Of a DNA stretch of 64,000 bases, positions 37,846-46,912 are shown in pieces. Origin of the DNA: an uncultured SAR86 cluster bacterium (GTDB lineage Bacteria; Pseudomonadota; Gammaproteobacteria; Magnimaribacterales; D2472); NCBI GenBank assembly GCA_902596165.1, contig CACJSU010000002.1:124001-188000 (forward strand), written 5' to 3'. Each line of letters opens with the position of its first letter. Positions within the stretch are counted from its first letter, which is position 1. The notes below the pieces were generated by a model that searched no databases, had not been told where the DNA came from, and saw only the letters and a program-made list of their open reading frames with translations. The translations under genes and the position numbers were made by a program.

Positions 37846-40278
37846 TTAGCAGCTAACTTCTTTGCCTGTTGCTTTACCATCCTTGATAACAATTGAATTA
37901 AGATCGAAGTTAACTCCATTTTCACTTAAAAAAAGACCTCTGACTTGAATTTTATTTTTATTCAAACCATCTTTTTCAAGGCAAGAAACAGGAATATTTA
38001 TTGTTAACCACTCTGTCATAGAATCGGTTGGTAATTGAATAGATCCTCTACAATTATTTCCACAGCCCACGCTAAAATATAAAGCTGGATTTGTCAGCGT
38101 ATTAACCCTCATTATAATTTCATAAAAAGGTGAGATCATGCCAGATAGGTTAACTGGTGATTCTGTTGAAATACCAAAAGCTTGCAGGGATTCATTCTCT
38201 ATAAAAATAATATTTTTAGCATCATCTTGTCTTTGATAATCGAATCTAGTGATTTTAATTTTGCCATTAGCGCTTTTGAAATCATCATCCATAACAAATT
38301 CAGGACCTGAATCAGTAACTATAAATTCCTTACCAGGAATTGATGCTGCACCAAGGAAAACATTAACCAACTCTAATTTAGAAAGAGTTTTATTTGTTTG
38401 AATTTTCTCAAGCTGAATATCTGATTCGTAAGAAAGTCCATATCCAAATGGAAATAATGGGTCATATATACTGTCAGTAAAATTAAGAACTGCCTGATCT
38501 TTGGATTTAGGCCATGAATAAGATAATTTGCCAGTAAAGTCATAATTAATTTCATTATCTTTAGTGAAAATTATATCTCCTATACCCTCCACAGCAGTTC
38601 CTGGAAGCCAGGCAGCAATAAACGCATCTGAAGCATTAATCTGCCTATTCACCACTAAAGGCCTACCAGATAAAAATATGCTTACAGTTGGAATGCTCTG
38701 AGCATTTACAGACTCGAGTATGGGTAGAAACTTAGGATCGGTTGGGGTAAATGAAACATCTTTTAAATCACCTAGCATTTCAGCATATGGCTCCTCGCCA
38801 AAGACACCGATAACGACATCTGGTTTTTTAGAAAATTTACCATTTCCAGAGAATTCAACTGACCCTCCTGATGAAATAATAAATTGTTCTAGGGCCTGAT
38901 ATATTGAATTAACATTTACAAAGTCTTTATTTGAGTTTTCTCTTCCTTGCCAAGTAATTGTCCAGCCACCTGTTTGAGATGATATCTTGTTTGCAGCATC
39001 TCCAATGATTCCTATGTGTTGAACAGGGTTTAATGGAAGAAGTTTGTCATTATTTTTTAACAAAACCAATGACTCTCTAACAGCCTGACGAGCCAAAGCT
39101 ATATGCTCAGGATGACCAAGATAATTTCCCTTAAATTCATGGGGAATCCTTCCATTAAATAGTCCTAATCTAGATTTAACCGTTAAAATCTTCCTAACTG
39201 CTTCATCAAGCCTTGCTTCGGAGATTTCTCCTGATTTTACTTGCTTGATAGTATTTCGTAGGAGATCTTTCCAATTTTCGGGAACCATAAACATATCCAC
39301 ACCAGCATTAAAAGACTGAGCACATTTTGCATTTGAACAGCCCTCAACTTGACCATGGCCATTCCAGTCACCTACTACGAAACCATCAAATTGCATGTCT
39401 ACTTTCAAGATGTCAGTCAATAATTCTTTATATCCATGAAGTTTCTTACCATTCCAAGAATTAAAACTTGCCATAACAGTTTGCGCGCATGCATCTAAAG
39501 CATCAAAATAAGGGTAACCATGAATCTCTCTTAAGCCTGTTTCTGAGATTCTTGTATTGCCTTGGTCAACACCTTCAAAAGTCCCGCCATCACCCATAAA
39601 ATGTTTTGCAGTTGCAATCACATGATTGCCATCAAGCAAAGTTTCTCCCTCACCTTGAAGACCAAGCACAAATGCCTTCCCAAGTTTTGATACCAGTATA
39701 GGATCTTCAGAAAATCCTTCGTATGTCCTTCCCCAGCGATCATCCTGAGGAACTGCTACAGTTGGAGCAAATGTCCAAGCTACCCCTGTGGATAAAACTT
39801 CGAGGGCAATTGCTTCTCCGATACTTCTCATTAAATCAACATTGCCTGAAGCTCCTAGACCAATGTTGTGAGGAAACAAAGTTGCTCCGATAACATTGTT
39901 GTGCCCATGGACTGCATCGGTACCCCATAAAACAGGTACTTTTATGCCTTTATAAGTAGGAGAAGCATCATAAAACTCTTTGCTTAAATTTTTCCAATCT
40001 TGAACTGAGCTGTATTTATCTCCATTAGGTGCAGTATTTCCTCCATTTAAAACAGAACCAATTTTAAATTTCTTCACATCTTCTGGTGAAATAAAATCTA
40101 AGTCTCCTTGAATGACTTGACCGACCTTCTCCTCAATGGTCATTCCATCAATTAATTGCTCAATAAGATCAGCATTATTAAAATTTTTATATTCACAAGA
40201 ATGTGTCCGTGACCAGTCGACCTCAGACATCACCAAACCTGTTTGAAAAAATAAAATAATTAATAAAAACTTCTTCAT
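37846..40278 (-). CDS. Glycoside hydrolase family 3 (exo-beta-glucosidase) with C-terminal beta-sandwich domain
   Basis: PVLWGTDAVHGHNNVIGATLFPHNIGLGA; FDGFVVGDWNGHGQV (nucleophile Asp region); AFIAAWLPGTAVEGIGDI. Confidence 0.95.
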   Translation of the reverse strand: MKKFLLIILFFQTGLVMSEVDWSRTHSCEYKNFNNADLIEQLIDGMTIEEKVGQVIQGDLDFISPEDVKKFKIGSVLNGGNTAPNGDKYSSVQDWKNLSKEFYDASPTYKGIKVPVLWGTDAVHGHNNVIGATLFPHNIGLGASGNVDLMRSIGEAIALEVLSTGVAWTFAPTVAVPQDDRWGRTYEGFSEDPILVSKLGKAFVLGLQGEGETLLDGNHVIATAKHFMGDGGTFEGVDQGNTRISETGLREIHGYPYFDALDACAQTVMASFNSWNGKKLHGYKELLTDILKVDMQFDGFVVGDWNGHGQVEGCSNAKCAQSFNAGVDMFMVPENWKDLLRNTIKQVKSGEISEARLDEAVRKILTVKSRLGLFNGRIPHEFKGNYLGHPEHIALARQAVRESLVLLKNNDKLLPLNPVQHIGIIGDAANKISSQTGGWTITWQGRENSNKDFVNVNSIYQALEQFIISSGGSVEFSGNGKFSKKPDVVIGVFGEEPYAEMLGDLKDVSFTPTDPKFLPILESVNAQSIPTVSIFLSGRPLVVNRQINASDAFIAAWLPGTAVEGIGDIIFTKDNEINYDFTGKLSYSWPKSKDQAVLNFTDSIYDPLFPFGYGLSYESDIQLEKIQTNKTLSKLELVNVFLGAASIPGKEFIVTDSGPEFVMDDDFKSANGKIKITRFDYQRQDDAKNIIFIENESLQAFGISTESPVNLSGMISPFYEIIMRVNTLTNPALYFSVGCGNNCRGSIQLPTDSMTEWLTINIPVSCLEKDGLNKNKIQVRGLFLSENGVNFDLNSIVIKDGKATGKEVSC

Positions 40279-40291
40279 AGTTTCTCCATAT

Positions 40292-40927
40292 TTAAAAATC
40301 TATATCTGAAAATTCAATCTTTGTTTTATTTTGTGTTAATAAAAAATGTAAAGGGAGCTTCTTATCTACAAAGGCTTGCTCAATGATGATCCTTTTGTTT
40401 GGATTTGATACCAATAAAATACAACGTTTTGCATTAAGTAATAGTGAAAGATTCATAGAAATTCTCTTATGACTAGGTATGCCTTGAGGTTCTCTAGAAA
40501 GAACTAACTCTGGTGAAGCGTATTCATCAAAAGCATTGTTATTTGCGAGCTCAGCTGGAAACAATGATGCAAAGTGACCATCACTGCCCAGTCCAAGCAA
40601 CACTATATCAAAGGGAAGATTAATTTTTTCTAGTACATTGTTATCATTTAATGGGTAGAAAATAGCTTTATTAGCTTTATTAATAAGTAAATGATTTTTA
40701 ACTAAATATTCATTTGAATCTTCATGATCTGCAGGTACCACCCTATCATCACCAAGAAAAATTGAAACTTTAGACCAGTCTAAATCTGATTTACTTAAGC
40801 ATTGATATAATGGCAATGGACTATTGCCGCCACACACAACGAGCGAAGCTGAACCATTGGAATTAATTCCACTGGTTAATGAATCAACTATAGAGTTTGA
40901 AATTTTATTTAAAATACGATCTTCCAA
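40292..40927 (-). CDS. pgl: 6-phosphogluconolactonase
   Basis: VVCGGNSPLPLYQCLS; FLGDDRVVPADHEDSNEYLVKNHLL; LLGLGSDGHFASLFP. Confidence 0.92.
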   Translation of the reverse strand: MEDRILNKISNSIVDSLTSGINSNGSASLVVCGGNSPLPLYQCLSKSDLDWSKVSIFLGDDRVVPADHEDSNEYLVKNHLLINKANKAIFYPLNDNNVLEKINLPFDIVLLGLGSDGHFASLFPAELANNNAFDEYASPELVLSREPQGIPSHKRISMNLSLLLNAKRCILLVSNPNKRIIIEQAFVDKKLPLHFLLTQNKTKIEFSDIDF

Positions 40928-40929
40928 AA

Positions 40930-41880
40930 CTAATCGAGGGTCTGACTAAATTTATTTATAAAATTTAAACTACCATGCAAGCAGGTCATCTCTTGTTTAA
41001 TTAATGCAATGGGCATCTGTAGTAAAACTTCTTTATGCATTGATTTTCTGTTGATAACAAAATTTTTTATAAAATCATCAGCATCCAGAAATTTATACAA
41101 TGATCGTATTAAACCACCAGCAAGATAAATTCCTTTGCCTGGCATGAATGCCAAGGCAAGCTCAGACAAAATTTGAGAAAAAGATTTTAAAAATAGCTCA
41201 ACACTCTTTTTTGCTAATTCGTCAGAGTGGCAAGCATTCAAAATCTCCTCTGAGGATTTATTGGTTTTAGCAAGGTGAGAATAAATTTTTACCAACCCCC
41301 CTCCAGAAATGAGATCTTCGATTATATTAATATCAGTTTTGCTTGTAAGACCAATATCTAACAATAAATTAGGGATTGTAAACAGACTGTTTCCAATTTC
41401 TGTTGGAAGAACAATACTGTCATTAACAACTTGAGCAGCTCCCAAGCCTGTCCCGGGACCCAAAATTAAAGCAGTATCATTGAAGGGATCCCCTGTATTA
41501 ATAAAGTGCATATCATCTTTTGCAAAAAGAGATAACCCATGGCCTATTGCCTCCCAATCATTTAAGAGATGACAGGAATCGACAGAAAATTCTTTAAGAA
41601 TCTCAGTTTCATCTATTCTAAATTCTCTGTTAGTCATTGAAATAGATTGATGCAATTTCGGTCCAGCGATAGAAAAAACTAGATGCCTTATTGATGAATT
41701 TTCATTTAAAAAGTTTTGTAACATTTCATCAAATGTATCCAAAGACTTTAGATTTTGTTTAGTCGGGTTTATGAGTTCGTTTGAGCCAATTTCAGCTACA
41801 GCTGTTCTGATATTTGTTCCACCAATATCAATCAGCAACACTTTGCTATTTAGAAATTCTACTTGAGGATTAATTACCAT
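40930..41880 (-). CDS. glk: Glucokinase
   Basis: VLLIDIGGTNIRTAVAE; LLNDWEAIGHGL; LILGPGTGLGAA; IYLAGGLI. Confidence 0.92.
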   Translation of the reverse strand: MVINPQVEFLNSKVLLIDIGGTNIRTAVAEIGSNELINPTKQNLKSLDTFDEMLQNFLNENSSIRHLVFSIAGPKLHQSISMTNREFRIDETEILKEFSVDSCHLLNDWEAIGHGLSLFAKDDMHFINTGDPFNDTALILGPGTGLGAAQVVNDSIVLPTEIGNSLFTIPNLLLDIGLTSKTDINIIEDLISGGGLVKIYSHLAKTNKSSEEILNACHSDELAKKSVELFLKSFSQILSELALAFMPGKGIYLAGGLIRSLYKFLDADDFIKNFVINRKSMHKEVLLQMPIALIKQEMTCLHGSLNFINKFSQTLD

Positions 41881-43439
41881 AATAAATAATATGTAATGGT
41901 TAAAATCATGAAAATAATTAATGTGTTGATATTAAAGGATTGCTCAGTTTTAAAATTAATTCCGGCAGTATCGATAGCCTTATCCTGATCGACATATCCC
42001 TGAAGTAAGCTAGTGATATAGCATGCAAAGCCTGAAATTATGAACACAACTCCCATTCTATGAATAAAAGGATATTCTGGAAAAACAAGAAAAATAAATA
42101 GAGATAAAATTAAAGACACACTTGCAGCAACCAAGACACTTAAGGTTGTAGCTTTTTTCCAAAATAAAGCTACCAAAAATATTACTAGAATTCCAGGAGT
42201 AAAAAACCCTGTGAAGTTTTGAATGTATTGAAATGCTGATTCCATACTTCCAAGCAGCGGCTGAGCACAAAGAACAGCAACAAGCAATGCAATCCATGCC
42301 ATATTTCTTCCTACATTAACTAGCTTCTGCTCTGTAGGCGGAGATTTAACAAAACTTCGATAAATATCCATAGTAAAAATAGTACTAACGCTATTTGTCA
42401 TTGATGCTAATGAAGAAACTATCGCTGCAACCAATGCTGCAAAAGTTAGACCCAAAATACCATTGGGTAATAATGACATCATCATAGGGTAAGCTTGATC
42501 TGACTTATCTAAGGCTGGGTAAATTACTGCAGCACATATTCCAGGCAGCACGACAACAAATGGCATTAGAAGCTTTAAATATGCAGCAAACATAACTCCT
42601 TTTTGAGCTTCTGGTAATGATTTAGCACCCAAGGCACGTTGAGTTATATATTGATTAAATCCCCAATAAGCAAAGTGTGCTATCCACAGTCCACCAATTA
42701 AAACCCAAACACCAGGTAAATCTTTATATGCAGAATTTTCAGGAGATAAAATCATGTCAAATTTTTCTGGAAGTAATGCATAAACCTGAGATAAGCCACT
42801 TATAAATCCGGCACCCTCAGAGATTTGATTCAATGCTATGTATGAAACAGATAATCCTCCAAAAATTAACAAAACAACTTGAATGATGTCAGTCATAGCG
42901 ACTGCTTTTAAACCACCCCACAAAGAGTATGCTAAGGAAAGGAGAGCTAGAAGAACCAATCCAGAGAATAAATCTAAACCAGTTAAAGAGCTGATTGCAA
43001 GAGAGCCAAGCCATAAAACACTTGTTAGATTGATGAATATATAAACAGCTAACCAAAAAAAAGATAGAACAAGACTCACTCTTTTATCAAATCTTTGCTC
43101 AAGAAACTGAGGCATAGTGTAGATTTGTTTCTCCAAAAATAGCGGTAAAAAATACTTTGCCATGACTATCAATGCTATTGCTGCCGTTAACTCATATGTA
43201 GCAATAGCCATACCAACAACAAAGCCTTGACCGGACATACCTATGATTTGTTCCGCAGAAATATTTGCAGCTATAAGGGATGCGCCTATTGCCCACCATG
43301 GTAATGATCTGCCTGCTAAGAAATAATCTTCAGCCGTTTTCTCGGCTCCTTGTTGAGATCGAGAAACATATTGAGCTAAAATGATTATTCCAATGCAGTA
43401 AAAAGCGACAATAAAAACGTCTAAATTACTAAATAACAT
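41874..43439 (-). CDS. Sodium/solute symporter (SSS family, SGLT-like)
   Basis: DYFLAGRSLPWWAIGASLIAANISAEQIIGMSGQGF; FNQYITQRALGAKSLPEAQKG. Confidence 0.92.
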   Translation of the reverse strand: MLFSNLDVFIVAFYCIGIIILAQYVSRSQQGAEKTAEDYFLAGRSLPWWAIGASLIAANISAEQIIGMSGQGFVVGMAIATYELTAAIALIVMAKYFLPLFLEKQIYTMPQFLEQRFDKRVSLVLSFFWLAVYIFINLTSVLWLGSLAISSLTGLDLFSGLVLLALLSLAYSLWGGLKAVAMTDIIQVVLLIFGGLSVSYIALNQISEGAGFISGLSQVYALLPEKFDMILSPENSAYKDLPGVWVLIGGLWIAHFAYWGFNQYITQRALGAKSLPEAQKGVMFAAYLKLLMPFVVVLPGICAAVIYPALDKSDQAYPMMMSLLPNGILGLTFAALVAAIVSSLASMTNSVSTIFTMDIYRSFVKSPPTEQKLVNVGRNMAWIALLVAVLCAQPLLGSMESAFQYIQNFTGFFTPGILVIFLVALFWKKATTLSVLVAASVSLILSLFIFLVFPEYPFIHRMGVVFIISGFACYITSLLQGYVDQDKAIDTAGINFKTEQSFNINTLIIFMILTITYYLLW

Positions 43440-43454
43440 TGATGAACTACCCCA

Positions 43455-43470
43455 TTGATATCGTTGTCAA
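43455..43470. promoter_or_regulatory. Candidate LacI-family operator
   Basis: TTGATATCGTTGTCAA, an imperfect palindrome with central CG, in the divergent gap between the symporter and lacI-type genes. Confidence 0.5.
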
Positions 43471-43519
43471 AATACATTATCGTTAAAATAGACTAATAAG
43501 GCAATAAAATTTAAATGCA

Positions 43520-44527
43520 ATGACGGTTACAATTAAAGACGTTTCGAAAGATGCCAAGGTATCTATTAAAACTGTTTCAAGGGTTATAAATAATGAAGCA
43601 AATGTTGCAGAAGAAACGAAAAAGAAAGTTCTAGTATCTGTTAAAAAGCTTGGATTTAGACCAAATAAAAGCGCTCAAAGCTTAAGATCAAAAAGATCGT
43701 TCATAATTGCATTACTGTATGACAATCCAAACAAATCATATTTAGCAGATGTGCAAAGTGGAATATTTAAAGCTTGCAAATTAACTGGATATAACCTCGT
43801 TATTCAGGAATGTGATTACAAATCACCTGATTTAAATAATACTATTCTTGAATTTGTAAATGATCTAAAAATTGATGGCTTGATTCTCACCCCTCCCCTC
43901 AGCGATATGGATGATTTCCTTAAAGATCTAGACAAAAATAAAATTGAGTATGCTGTTATAGCACCAAGCACAAAGAAAGCTGAATCTTTATATGTATCTT
44001 CTAATGACTATGAGGCTGCATACAAATTGACCTCAGAAATTATAAAGCATGGGCATAAACAGATAGGTTTTATAAAGGGGCATCCAAAACATTCAGCCTC
44101 AAGTCTTCGGTTTAATGGCTTTATCGACGCGATAGTCAATCATAGCCTTGAGACAAATGATGATTGGATTAAACAGGGAAATTTTAGTTTTAAGTCAGGA
44201 TTTGATGCTGGAGTTGAAATCTTTCACTCAGAAAACATACCTTCTGCAATATTTGCAAGCAATGATTCAATGGCTGCAGGGATTATGAAATCTGCTCAAA
44301 TGAAAGGCTTAAAAATTCCAGATGATATATCCATTGCAGGATTTGATGATTCACCTATTGCCGATGAGATTTGGCCAGCACTTACTACTGTTAGACAGCC
44401 AGTTGAGAAAATGGCAAATCATGCAGCCAAAATTTTGATGGCAAAATTTAATGGAATAGAAGAAAGCAATCAGTCAAAAGAATTTAAATCTGATTTGATC
44501 TTGCGTGAATCACTAAAAACCTTGTAA
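43520..44527 (+). CDS. LacI-family transcriptional regulator
   Basis: VTIKDVSKDAKVSIKTVSRVINNEANVAEETKKKV HTH; AIFASNDSMAAG. Confidence 0.95.
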   Translation: MTVTIKDVSKDAKVSIKTVSRVINNEANVAEETKKKVLVSVKKLGFRPNKSAQSLRSKRSFIIALLYDNPNKSYLADVQSGIFKACKLTGYNLVIQECDYKSPDLNNTILEFVNDLKIDGLILTPPLSDMDDFLKDLDKNKIEYAVIAPSTKKAESLYVSSNDYEAAYKLTSEIIKHGHKQIGFIKGHPKHSASSLRFNGFIDAIVNHSLETNDDWIKQGNFSFKSGFDAGVEIFHSENIPSAIFASNDSMAAGIMKSAQMKGLKIPDDISIAGFDDSPIADEIWPALTTVRQPVEKMANHAAKILMAKFNGIEESNQSKEFKSDLILRESLKTL

Positions 44528-45148
44528 TTTAAAAGATTCGACAATACCAGCAACTACAAACTCTATTGCAAGAGCTCCAAGCAGGATTCCAAATATTTTT
44601 TGCACCACAATAATAATTGTTGGGCCAACTTTTTTAGAAAGGCTTGCTGAGAGCCACATAGCAAAAGCAACCAATATCACAATTATCAAAATTGGAATGA
44701 AGTTAATTAATATTTCTGTTGTATTGCTTGCATTGTTTTCAGCAATTAAAAGCGCAGTTGTCATTGCGCCAGGACCAGCGATCAAAGGTATTGCTAAAGG
44801 GAAAATTGCAAGAGACTGAATTGACTCATCATCCAGCGCTACTTCAGCTGTATTTTGTCGCCTAGTTTGCCTTTGCTCTAAAACCATCTGGAATGCAATT
44901 GCAACCAAAAACAACCCACCTATTATTTTAAATGAACTCATTGAGATGCCCATAAGATCCAAAATTGAAGTTCCGAATATATAAAATAAAGATAGTACAA
45001 AAAAAGAAACTATAGTTGCTTGAATATAGATTTTCTTAATATCATCTTTATTTAAGCCTTGAGTAAGACTCGCAAAAATAGGAACAAGTGCAATTGGATC
45101 AACTGCAACAAATAGTAAAATTGTATTTTCAAGTAACTGATCAAACAT
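44513..45148 (-). CDS. marC: MarC family integral membrane protein
   Basis: LFVAVDPIALVPIFASLTQG; FPLAIPLIAGPGAMTTALLIAE. Confidence 0.9.
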   Translation of the reverse strand: MFDQLLENTILLFVAVDPIALVPIFASLTQGLNKDDIKKIYIQATIVSFFVLSLFYIFGTSILDLMGISMSSFKIIGGLFLVAIAFQMVLEQRQTRRQNTAEVALDDESIQSLAIFPLAIPLIAGPGAMTTALLIAENNASNTTEILINFIPILIIVILVAFAMWLSASLSKKVGPTIIIVVQKIFGILLGALAIEFVVAGIVESFKLQGF

Positions 45149-45149
45149 T

Positions 45150-46562
45150 TTAGGTAGTTATGATTTGAATTGAATCGGTATGAGATGCTGAATATACCCC
45201 AGCTATTAATACAAATTTTAGAGATTTTTTAGACTTCTTACCAAACATTAAAGTTGATTTGATCCGTGAGAGTGTTTTTGTCTGATTGGTTATTGATTTT
45301 ATAAAATGCGGTTTTATTCCACCGATTATGCTTAAATGAGAGTAAGTATCATGATTATTTGTAAATGCATAAACAGGCATTCGAAATGGTTTTGTGTTTG
45401 AAACTACATTTGCTGTCTGACCTGACCGAGTGATGACAACTATTCCATCTGCACTTATCCTTTCAGCAAGATCTCGAGCTCCTTGTGCGATATTTTGCCA
45501 GTCTGAATTATCTTGAAGAAATTTTTCATAACCTAGAGTCCTGAACTGTTCAGTTCTAACGGCTATTTTCTTCAGCATTTTGATGCATTGCACAGGATAT
45601 TTACCAACACTGGTTTCACCTGAAAGCATTACAGCATCGGCTCCTTCATATATTGCATTTGCAACATCAGTAACTTCAGCTCTTGTAGGAGTTGGATGAT
45701 GAATCATAGACTCTAATAAATGCGTTGCAACAATGGATCTTCTCCCCCATTTTGCAGTTGCATACATAATTCTTCTCTGTATATTAGGCAAATCAGCAAG
45801 ATCTGTCTCGATTCCCAAATCACCTCTTGCAACCATAACTATATCTGCAGCCTGCGTAATTTCATGAATATTATCTAGCCCCTCTTGATTTTCAATCTTT
45901 GCAATAATTTTTATAGATGATTTGTTTCTTTTTAATATGGCTCTAAGATTAGATATGTCTTTAGCAGATCTTACAAAAGATAAAGCAATGAAACTAACAT
46001 TATGCTTAATTCCAAAATTAATGTCCTTGCGATCTTTTTTAGTAATTGATGGTAAGTCAACCCTAACTCCTGGCAGGTTAACATGACGTTTGCTACCAAG
46101 AGTCCCGCCATCAAGAACTTTACACTTCAAGCTTTCTTTATCTTTAGCCAAGACTTGAAAATTGAGTAAGCCATTATCTATACTTATTTTGGAGCCCTTA
46201 TCTACACTTTTTATAAGTCCTTTGTAATTAATTTTAATTGAGGATGTTTCCACATCAACATCATCTCTTATTGTGAGATTAACTATGTCGCCTGTTTGAA
46301 GATCTATATCCGATTGGTTAATTCCTGTTCTAATTTCTGGCCCTTGAGTATCTAGTAATATTCCTATTGGGCCAAATGATTGTGACTGATTTTTATTGAC
46401 CCTTTGAATCGACTTAATAATTTTTAATGCATCAGTCTGTGATGCATGGGACATGTTTATTCTTGCTACATTCATGCCAGCAGCATGCAAGTCTTTTAAG
46501 GATGAATATTCATTTGTGCTAGGGCCAATTGTTGCAATAATTTTTGTTTTAGTAACTCGCAT
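45150..46562 (-). CDS. pyk: Pyruvate kinase
   Basis: TKIIATIGPSTNEYSSL; MVARGDLGIETDLADLP; GADAVMLSGETSVGKYP. Confidence 0.96.
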   Translation of the reverse strand: MRVTKTKIIATIGPSTNEYSSLKDLHAAGMNVARINMSHASQTDALKIIKSIQRVNKNQSQSFGPIGILLDTQGPEIRTGINQSDIDLQTGDIVNLTIRDDVDVETSSIKINYKGLIKSVDKGSKISIDNGLLNFQVLAKDKESLKCKVLDGGTLGSKRHVNLPGVRVDLPSITKKDRKDINFGIKHNVSFIALSFVRSAKDISNLRAILKRNKSSIKIIAKIENQEGLDNIHEITQAADIVMVARGDLGIETDLADLPNIQRRIMYATAKWGRRSIVATHLLESMIHHPTPTRAEVTDVANAIYEGADAVMLSGETSVGKYPVQCIKMLKKIAVRTEQFRTLGYEKFLQDNSDWQNIAQGARDLAERISADGIVVITRSGQTANVVSNTKPFRMPVYAFTNNHDTYSHLSIIGGIKPHFIKSITNQTKTLSRIKSTLMFGKKSKKSLKFVLIAGVYSASHTDSIQIITT

Positions 46563-46636
46563 GACCAGGATGATACTCCATTAAAATTTAAAGTGAAACA
46601 ATGGTATTGGTTAGCCTATGTTGACTTATCAAAGGC

Positions 46637-46661
46637 AAAAAAAAACAGAGCTAAGCTCTGT
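46637..46661 (-). terminator. Rho-independent terminator (minus strand)
   Basis: ACAGAGC-TTA-GCTCTGT then a run of T on the minus strand. Confidence 0.85.
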
Positions 46662-46855
46662 CTTTTCAGTTCGAGATTGGAAGGGGTCTAAAGTGAGAAT
46701 CTCTTTAGCTCCTTGAAGGTCTTCTCTTTCCTTCTTGGTGGGTTACTAAGCTCTTTTTTATCGTCGACTCTTAATAACGCTTTCGCCCTTCGTCTCTTCC
46801 TTCTCTTTCTCTCTTACTCCCGTCTGCAGTTGATTGTAAGTCGGTCCGAGTTGGT
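46637..46855 (-). ncRNA. Candidate purine-rich small RNA with own promoter and terminator
   Basis: Minus-strand TTGACT-16nt-TATATT promoter (46889-46862), about 220-nt non-coding stretch, hairpin ACAGAGC-TTA-GCTCTGT followed by a T run. Confidence 0.6.
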
Positions 46856-46912
46856 CTATTAAATATACGCCTTTAGGAAATAGAGTCAACACTTTTTTTA
46901 AAAAAAATATAA

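Noticed and set aside
46637-46855. 6S, tmRNA, SRP or RNase P RNA identity for the pyk/GH2 gap RNA
   Set aside because: The 5' and 3' ends do not pair as in 6S, and the tmRNA, SRP and RNase P signature motifs are absent.
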